Shown here: one piece after another, positions 6,094-10,627 of the stretch
Numbering within the stretch: the first letter of the stretch is position 1
How the letters are laid out: every line of letters starts with the position of its first letter
NCBI GenBank assembly: GCA_934567115.1
Contig: CAKTJA010000035.1
Location: 1-10,627, forward strand
Direction of reading: 5' to 3'
DNA: 10,627 nucleotides
From: an uncultured Oscillospiraceae bacterium
Lineage (GTDB): Bacteria > Bacillota > Clostridia > Oscillospirales > Oscillospiraceae
Translations under genes and position numbers: made by a program
Notes under the pieces: model-generated
What the model saw: only the letters and a program-made list of their open reading frames with translations
Database searches by the model: none
What the model was told of the DNA's origin: nothing

Positions 6094-6131
6094 AAAAAAA
6101 ACGAAGCGGCCCGGCTGACAGCCGAACCGCT
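6094..6131 (-). terminator. Intrinsic terminator of the polA-rimI-tsaD operon
   Basis: On the minus strand a 12-bp stem (6131-6120 with 6116-6105, two G-T wobble pairs) with loop GTC is followed by TCG and eight T. It begins about 40 bases after the tsaD stop codon and separates this operon from the VTC operon downstream on the same strand. Confidence 0.9.
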
Positions 6132-6171
6132 CCGCATCAAGAGCGCGGTATAGGATTTTAAGGGAACGCGG

Positions 6172-7212
6172 TCAAAGCCGCGCGTTGTCCGACGGCACGT
6201 CGGCGCTCAGCCCGATGTCGCGCGTGGCAAAGGCGTTGAGCGACAGTCCCGCGCGCACGCCGGCAAGGTATTCGTAGTAGCCCTGCGCGCCGATCATCGC
6301 GCCGTTGTCTCCGCAGAATTTGAGCGGCGGCAGGTACAGCCGCAGCCCCTCGCGCGCGCACGCCCTTTCGAGGTCCGCGCGGATCACGGAGTTCGCCGCA
6401 ACGCCGCCTGCGGCGACGACGGTCCCGCGTCCGCACCGGCGCGCGGCAAGCACGGTGCGCGGCGTCAGCTCGTCCGAAACGGCGCGTACAAAGTCGTGCG
6501 CAAGCGCCGCGCGGTCGAGCTGCTCGCCCTTCTGCTCCGCGTTGTGGACGAGATTGACCACCGCCGTTTTAAGCCCGGAAAAGCTCATGTCCAGCGGACA
6601 TCCTTCGATCTGCGCGCGGGGCAGCTCGTAAACGCCGCCCTCGCTCTGCCGCGCAAGCTCGTCCATCGGCCTGCCGCCCGGGTAGGGAAGCCCAAGCACG
6701 CGCGCGGCCTTGTCAAAGCACTCTCCCGCTGCGTCGTCCCGCGTCGCGCCGACAAGCTTGAAATCGGTATAGCCGCGCACGTCCACAAGCAGCGTGTTCC
6801 CCCCGGACACGCACAAGGCGAGAAACGGCGGCTCCAGCTCCGGAAAGGCGAGGTAGTTCGCCGCGATGTGCCCCCGGATATGGTGCACGGGGATCAGCGG
6901 AACGCCGAGCGCGTAGGCTGCGGCCTTCGCAAAGCTCACCCCCACAAGCACCGCGCCGATCAGCCCCGGCGCGTAGGTGACGGCGACGGCGTCAATCTCC
7001 CCCTTGGTCAGACCTGCGTCCGCAAGCGCGCGGTCGCTCAGCGCCGCGATCACCTCGATATGCTTGCGCGAGGCGATCTCCGGCACAACGCCGCCGTAAA
7101 TCGCGTGCATATCCGCCTGTGACAATATCGCGTCGGAAAGCACGCGCCGCCCATCCTCCACCACGGCGGCGGCGGTCTCGTCGCAGGAGGATTCAAAGGC
7201 CAGTATTTTCAT
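6172..7212 (-). CDS. tsaD: tRNA N6-adenosine threonylcarbamoyltransferase TsaD
   Basis: A 346-residue protein, full length for the Kae1/TsaD/YgjD family. It transfers the threonylcarbamoyl group from threonylcarbamoyl-AMP to A37 of ANN-decoding tRNAs, giving t6A, in the cytosol together with TsaB and TsaE. The sequence opens with the ASKHA-fold start MKILAFESSCDETAAA. Metal ligands are His111 and His115 in HHIRGH (110-115) and Asp302 in FCGDNGAM (299-306). Nucleotide-binding glycines are in VSGGNT (135-140) and AGGVAANS (268-275). The conserved MSFSGLKTA (209-217) and HAIYGGVVPEIASRKH (36-51) are also present. The ATG overlaps the rimI stop in the four bases ATGA (7209-7212), so translation is probably coupled. 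The partners tsaB and tsaE, often adjacent in other genomes, are not in this window. Confidence 0.97.
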   Translation of the reverse strand: MKILAFESSCDETAAAVVEDGRRVLSDAILSQADMHAIYGGVVPEIASRKHIEVIAALSDRALADAGLTKGEIDAVAVTYAPGLIGAVLVGVSFAKAAAYALGVPLIPVHHIRGHIAANYLAFPELEPPFLALCVSGGNTLLVDVRGYTDFKLVGATRDDAAGECFDKAARVLGLPYPGGRPMDELARQSEGGVYELPRAQIEGCPLDMSFSGLKTAVVNLVHNAEQKGEQLDRAALAHDFVRAVSDELTPRTVLAARRCGRGTVVAAGGVAANSVIRADLERACAREGLRLYLPPLKFCGDNGAMIGAQGYYEYLAGVRAGLSLNAFATRDIGLSADVPSDNARL

Positions 7213-7709
7213 TCCCGCTCTCCTCCTTCCGAAGGCTCCGCAGCGTCCCCGCCGAACACCTTCGTCATAATGATCGCATCCTCCCTCGGATGCTCGTAGT
7301 AGTTTCTTCTGCGCCCCACGCCGCGATACCCGCGCGAGCCGTAAAGCGCGATGGCAGCGTGGTTCCCCGCGCGCACCTCCAGCGAGAGGAAGGCGAGGCC
7401 GCTGCTCTGTGCAAAGCGCTCGAACACGTCCAGCAGCTTCCCCGCGACGCCGCGCCGGCGGCAGTCGGGCCGGACCGCGACGTTGAGGATATACCCCTCG
7501 TCGAGCACCGCCTGAAGCCCCGCGTAGCCGGCGAGCCGTCCCGTTTCGTCCAGCGCCGAGAGCAGGGAGGTCAGCTCGTTGTCCAGCTCGGAGGCGAGCA
7601 TCGCCCGCGACCACGGCGTTGTAAAGCACATGCGCTCAAGCTCCGCCGCCTCGTCAAGGTGCTCCGCTCTCATCGGCACGATCCGTACCGGCAGTTCTCT
7701 TTTTTCCAT
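7209..7709 (-). CDS. rimI: Ribosomal-protein-S18-alanine N-acetyltransferase RimI
   Basis: A 166-residue GNAT-fold acetyltransferase. The acetyl-CoA loop is VAVRPDCRRRGVAGKLL (77-93), with RRRGVA as the pyrophosphate-binding turn. Glu111 in LEVRAGN and Tyr123 in ALYGSRGY are 12 residues apart, matching the spacing of the proposed catalytic Glu and Tyr of RimI. YYEHPREDAIIMTK (137-150) is a typical RimI ending; the last 15 residues are acidic and non-conserved. RimI acetylates the N-terminal Ala of ribosomal protein S18 in enterobacteria; substrates in Firmicutes are less certain. The ATG at 7709 shares one base with the polA stop (TGATG) and has GGAGG seven bases upstream, inside polA. A GTG three bases earlier is possible but less well spaced. 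It lies between polA and tsaD and overlaps both. Confidence 0.92.
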   Translation of the reverse strand: MEKRELPVRIVPMRAEHLDEAAELERMCFTTPWSRAMLASELDNELTSLLSALDETGRLAGYAGLQAVLDEGYILNVAVRPDCRRRGVAGKLLDVFERFAQSSGLAFLSLEVRAGNHAAIALYGSRGYRGVGRRRNYYEHPREDAIIMTKVFGGDAAEPSEGGERE

Positions 7710-10360
7710 CACTTCGCCTCCAGCCAGCTGCCGCCCCAGTGCGCCTCAACGGTAAGCGGCACGGACAGCCGCATCACGCCCTCCATCTCCTCCACAAGAA
7801 GACGGGCGACCTGCCCGGCCATCGCCTCCGGGCACTCGACGATCAGCTCGTCGTGAACCTGCAAAAGGAGCCGCGCCCCGTGCGCTTCGCGCCGCAGCCG
7901 ATCGAACACACGCACCATGGCAAGCTTCATCACGTCCGCCGCCGTGCCCTGAATGGGCATGTTGAGCGCAACGCGCTCACCGAACGAGCGGGTCGCGTGA
8001 TTCGTCGCCGTCAGCTCCGGAAGGCTTCTGCGCCGGTGCATCAGCGTCTCGACATAGCCCTGCTCCCTCGCGCGCTCCACGACCTCGGTCATGTAGCGCC
8101 GAACGCCGGAAAACCGCTCGAGATAGCTCTCGATATATTCCTTCGCCTCATACACGCTCACGCCGATATCCTGCGAGAGCGAATAGGCGGAGATGCCGTA
8201 GACGATGCCGAAGTTGACCGCCTTCGCGTGCGAGCGCATCTGCTTCGTGACCTCGCCGACCGGCACGCCGAAGACCTGCGAGGCGGTGACGGTGTGGATG
8301 TCCTCGCCGCTGCGGAACGCCTCGATCATCGTCTTGTCCTGCGCGATGTGCGCAAGCAGCCGCAGCTCGATCTGGCTGTAGTCCGCGTCCACGAGCACGT
8401 TCCCCTTCTCCGGGACGAACATGCGCCGCAGCTCGCTCCCCAGCGGCGTACGGGTGGGGATATTTTGCAGGTTCGGCTCCGTTGAGGAGAGCCGCCCCGT
8501 CGCCGTAACGGTCATCTGAAAGCTCGTGCGCACGCGCCCGTCCGGGGCCACCACCTTCAAAAGTCCCTCGCAGTAGGTGGACTTGAGCTTGGCGTACTGA
8601 CGGTACTGAAGCACGTCCGCAACGATCGGATTCTCCCACCGCAGCTTATCCAGCACGTCCGCGTTCGTGGACCAGCCGGTTTTGGTCTTTTTGCCGTGCG
8701 GCAGACCGAGCCTTTCAAAAAGCACCTCGCCGAGCTGCTTGGGGGAGTTGATGTTGAAGGGGCCGCCCGCCTCCTCGTAAATGCGCTGCTCAAGCGTTTT
8801 CAGCTCCGCGTCCATCACCGCGCCGAACCCGGCGAGCGCCTTCGCGTCCACGCGCACGCCCGCAAGCTCCATCTCCGCGAGCACGCGGCACAGGGGCAGC
8901 TCCACCTCATAGTAAAGCTCATGGAGCTGCCGCTCCTCAATGCGGGGGGCCAGTTCCCCATACAGCGCATCGACGGCGGAGGTGTAGATGTGAAACGCCG
9001 TCTCCGCGGCGGCTGTGTCGCCGAGCAGGTCGAAGACCCCCGGCTCCAGATGCGCGGGCGCGGCAAGCTGCGTGTGGAAATAAACGGCGAAGAGCGACGC
9101 AACGTCGTACTTTCCCGCCGTCGCGTCGATCAGGTAGGCCGCAAGTGCGGTATCGAACACGAAGCCCTCGGCAGGGAGGCCGTTTTCCAGCAGGACGCGC
9201 ATAAGGTCCTTGACGTTGTGGCCGACCTTTTTGATATCATCCGAGAACAGAGCGCGCAGCAGCGCGTTCCAGTCGCCGGTATAGCGGCCGAAGTAAAGCT
9301 CCGCGCTCAGGGTCTCCCTCTCGTTTTTCTCCCATTCCACGATCACGCCCGAAAGGTCCGGCAGAGCGAGCACGGTCACATGCTCCGCCGCGCGGAAAAG
9401 CGCCAGCAGCTCCTCCGCGCGCGTCGGCTCGGTCACGACCTCCGCCGTCACGGTACACTCGACCGGCGCTGCTGCGGCGGGAGCCTCCCCGGCGGGGCCG
9501 AGGCCCATCTTCTCAATGAGCTTGTGAAACTCCAGCTTCATAAAAAGCGGATAAAGCGCGTCGGACGGCGCTTTCCGCAGATTGTCCTGCGGCGCAAATT
9601 CCAGCGGCGCGTCCGTGAGGATCGTCGCAAGGCGATAGCTCTGCCGCGCGCTCTCCTCCCCCTCGGTAAGCTTTTTGATCACGCCCGGCTTCGCGTCGAC
9701 GTCCGGAAGCAGCCGGTAGATCTCGTCGATGCTCCGATACTTCTGCACAAGCGCCATCGCGGTTTTCTCGCCCACGCCGGGAACGCCGGGGATATTGTCG
9801 CTCGCGTCGCCCATGAGCGCCTTGAGATCGACGATGTGAACGGGCGCAAAGCCGTACTCCTCCGCAAAGCTCTCCTCCGTCATGTCCTTCGTGGTCGTGC
9901 GGCCCATGCGGGTGGAGATCAGCTTGACCCTTGTGCGCGGCGTGATAAGCTGGAGCGAATCCCGGTCTCCCGTGGCGATCACGCAGTCCCAGCCGGCGGC
10001 CTCGCATTTGCGCGAGATCGTGCCGATCAGGTCGTCCGCCTCATAGCCGGCAAGCTCGCAGCGCGGAACGTTCATCGCGTCGAGCACGTCCTTTATCAGG
10101 GGCAGCTGCTGCGCCAGCTCCTCCGGCATGCCCTTGCGCTGCGCCTTATAGCCCGCGTACTCCAGATGGCGGAAGGTCGGCTCGCGCCGGTCGAAGGCGA
10201 CGCACAGCGCCTCCGGCGCTTCCTCGTCCAGAAGCCGCTGCATCGTGGTCACAAAGCCGTAGACGGCATGGGTGAAAAGCCCGTCCCTCGTCGTCAGGGG
10301 GCGGATGCCGTAATAGGCGCGATTGAGGATCGAATTGCCGTCCAGCACCATCAGCTTCAC
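7709..10360 (-). CDS. polA: DNA polymerase I
   Basis: An 883-residue family A polymerase used in Okazaki-fragment processing and excision repair. Residues 1 to about 285 are the 5' nuclease, with acidic residues in LDGNS (Asp7), AFDRREPT (Asp57), YEADDLIG (106-113), GDRDS (131-135) and GDASDNIPGVPGVG (184-197). Residues about 295-480 keep the 3'-5' exonuclease fold, but the first-motif Asp-x-Glu is replaced (LPDLSG), so proofreading is probably lost, as in Bacillus PolA. The polymerase spans about 485-883: TATGRLSS (619-626), motif A DYSQIELR (Asp660), motif B RSHAKAVNFGIVYG (709-722; Lys713 and Phe717 correspond to E. coli Lys758 and Phe762) and motif C VHDE (835-838). The start is GTG at 10360, where the product begins VKLMVLDGNS as in homologues, with GGAGG nine bases upstream. 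It is the first gene of the operon with rimI and tsaD. Confidence 0.97.
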   Translation of the reverse strand: MKLMVLDGNSILNRAYYGIRPLTTRDGLFTHAVYGFVTTMQRLLDEEAPEALCVAFDRREPTFRHLEYAGYKAQRKGMPEELAQQLPLIKDVLDAMNVPRCELAGYEADDLIGTISRKCEAAGWDCVIATGDRDSLQLITPRTRVKLISTRMGRTTTKDMTEESFAEEYGFAPVHIVDLKALMGDASDNIPGVPGVGEKTAMALVQKYRSIDEIYRLLPDVDAKPGVIKKLTEGEESARQSYRLATILTDAPLEFAPQDNLRKAPSDALYPLFMKLEFHKLIEKMGLGPAGEAPAAAAPVECTVTAEVVTEPTRAEELLALFRAAEHVTVLALPDLSGVIVEWEKNERETLSAELYFGRYTGDWNALLRALFSDDIKKVGHNVKDLMRVLLENGLPAEGFVFDTALAAYLIDATAGKYDVASLFAVYFHTQLAAPAHLEPGVFDLLGDTAAAETAFHIYTSAVDALYGELAPRIEERQLHELYYEVELPLCRVLAEMELAGVRVDAKALAGFGAVMDAELKTLEQRIYEEAGGPFNINSPKQLGEVLFERLGLPHGKKTKTGWSTNADVLDKLRWENPIVADVLQYRQYAKLKSTYCEGLLKVVAPDGRVRTSFQMTVTATGRLSSTEPNLQNIPTRTPLGSELRRMFVPEKGNVLVDADYSQIELRLLAHIAQDKTMIEAFRSGEDIHTVTASQVFGVPVGEVTKQMRSHAKAVNFGIVYGISAYSLSQDIGVSVYEAKEYIESYLERFSGVRRYMTEVVERAREQGYVETLMHRRRSLPELTATNHATRSFGERVALNMPIQGTAADVMKLAMVRVFDRLRREAHGARLLLQVHDELIVECPEAMAGQVARLLVEEMEGVMRLSVPLTVEAHWGGSWLEAK

Positions 10361-10369
10361 AGGGCAGTA

Positions 10370-10374
10370 CCTCC
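10370..10374 (-). promoter_or_regulatory. Ribosome-binding site deciding the polA GTG start
   Basis: GGAGG on the minus strand, nine bases before the GTG at 10360. The ATG three codons later (10351) would be 18 bases away, too far, so GTG is the better start. Confidence 0.7.
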
Positions 10375-10399
10375 GAATTTGCAGATTTTTACGGATAAC

Positions 10400-10428
10400 A
10401 GTATACCTCGTTTTTCCGCGAAACTCAA
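10400..10428 (-). promoter_or_regulatory. Promoter of the polA-rimI-tsaD operon
   Basis: On the minus strand TTGAGT (10428-10423) and TATACT (10405-10400) are separated by the optimal 17 bases. Initiation near 10393 gives a leader of about 33 nt before the GTG start. It is divergent from the tRNA-Ser promoter, whose -35 box is 38 bases away. Confidence 0.75.
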
Positions 10429-10466
10429 TAAAAACCTTGCTCGGCGAAATTTTACGCAATTAGTGC

Positions 10467-10494
10467 TTGACTTTTTCCCGGCGTTTGATATAAT
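10467..10494 (+). promoter_or_regulatory. Promoter of the tRNA-Ser gene
   Basis: TTGACT (10467-10472) and a perfect TATAAT (10489-10494) are separated by 16 bases. Initiation near 10501 would give a leader of about 21 nt before the tRNA. Confidence 0.8.
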
Positions 10495-10521
10495 GAATCC
10501 TGCTGTTGAGCGTTTTGATAC

Positions 10522-10613
10522 GCAGTGGTATCGAAGTGGTCATAACGAGCACGACTGGAAATCGTGTGACGGTCAAAAGCCGTCCGAGGGTTCGAATCCC
10601 TCCCACTGCGCCA
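10522..10613 (+). tRNA. tRNA-Ser(GGA)
   Basis: A 92-nt class II tRNA. The acceptor stem GCAGTGG pairs with CCACTGC. The anticodon stem CACGA/TCGTG encloses CTGGAAA, giving anticodon GGA for serine UCC and UCU codons. A long variable arm (GACGG, 7-base loop, CCGTC) marks it as Ser, and the G discriminator (10610) fits. The T-arm contains GGTTCGAATCC and CCA is encoded (10611-10613). Its terminator would lie beyond the window edge. Confidence 0.95.
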
Positions 10614-10627
10614 AGCAAGATCAACGA

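Noticed and set aside
5979..6140. Upstream extension of the VTC-domain frame
   Set aside because: It runs through the tsaD terminator, and homology-like sequence begins only at the ATG with GGAGG at 5978.
7213..7629. Upstream extension of the tsaD frame into rimI
   Set aside because: It is Arg/Gly-rich out-of-frame reading of rimI; the canonical TsaD N-terminus starts at 7212.
7739..8485. Plus-strand open frame of 248 codons opposite polA
   Set aside because: It is a shadow of the polymerase domain, His/Arg/Leu-rich, with no RBS.
10361..10459. 33-residue N-terminal extension of PolA
   Set aside because: It would be encoded across the operon's own promoter and RBS, and PolA homologues start at the residue equivalent to the GTG at 10360.
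1..10627. CRISPR array, prophage or full insertion sequence
   Set aside because: No regularly spaced repeats, integrase, transposase or phage genes were seen; the only repeat-bounded segment is the small one at 2489-2653.

Overview
The window looks like chromosomal DNA of a GC-rich Firmicute, most probably a class Clostridia gut-type bacterium. The evidence is the strong GGAGG ribosome-binding sites, a PolA whose proofreading domain has lost its catalytic residues, CCA-encoding tRNA genes, sigma-A-like TTGNNN/TATAAT promoters, and a CotH/DUF4956/VTC gene trio of the kind seen in Clostridia. The genus cannot be set from the sequence alone.

Layout, left to right. (1) 1-71 is the last membrane-spanning piece of a plus-strand gene, followed by two hairpins. 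(2) 293-889 is a plus-strand TetR/AcrR regulator with its own promoter. Its 3' end overlaps, tail to tail, a minus-strand D-alanyl-D-alanine carboxypeptidase (859-1992). (3) 2119-2341 is a complete tRNA-Gly(CCC) unit: promoter, long leader, tRNA and intrinsic terminator. (4) 2342-2719 is a gene-free stretch with a strong hairpin inside what looks like a small element bounded by inverted and direct repeats. (5) 2720-5978 is a minus-strand operon, transcribed VTC-domain protein -> DUF4956 membrane protein -> CotH-like kinase. (6) 6172-10360 is a minus-strand operon, polA -> rimI -> tsaD. Its genes overlap at their stop/start codons, it has a clear promoter at 10400-10428 and an intrinsic terminator at 6094-6131. 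(7) 10467-10613 is a divergently transcribed tRNA-Ser(GGA).

How the genes relate. polA (DNA repair and replication), rimI (protein N-acetylation) and tsaD (tRNA t6A modification) are housekeeping genes that appear to be translationally coupled. The carboxypeptidase trims peptidoglycan stem peptides outside the cell. The least understood part is the VTC-DUF4956-CotH operon. A soluble polyphosphate-polymerase-like domain, a multi-pass membrane protein and a membrane-tethered atypical kinase with an extracellular-looking domain are made from one transcript, which suggests a single envelope-associated process using nucleotide or polyphosphate chemistry. The families are recognisable, but the joint function is not established, and this is the best candidate here for an undescribed system.
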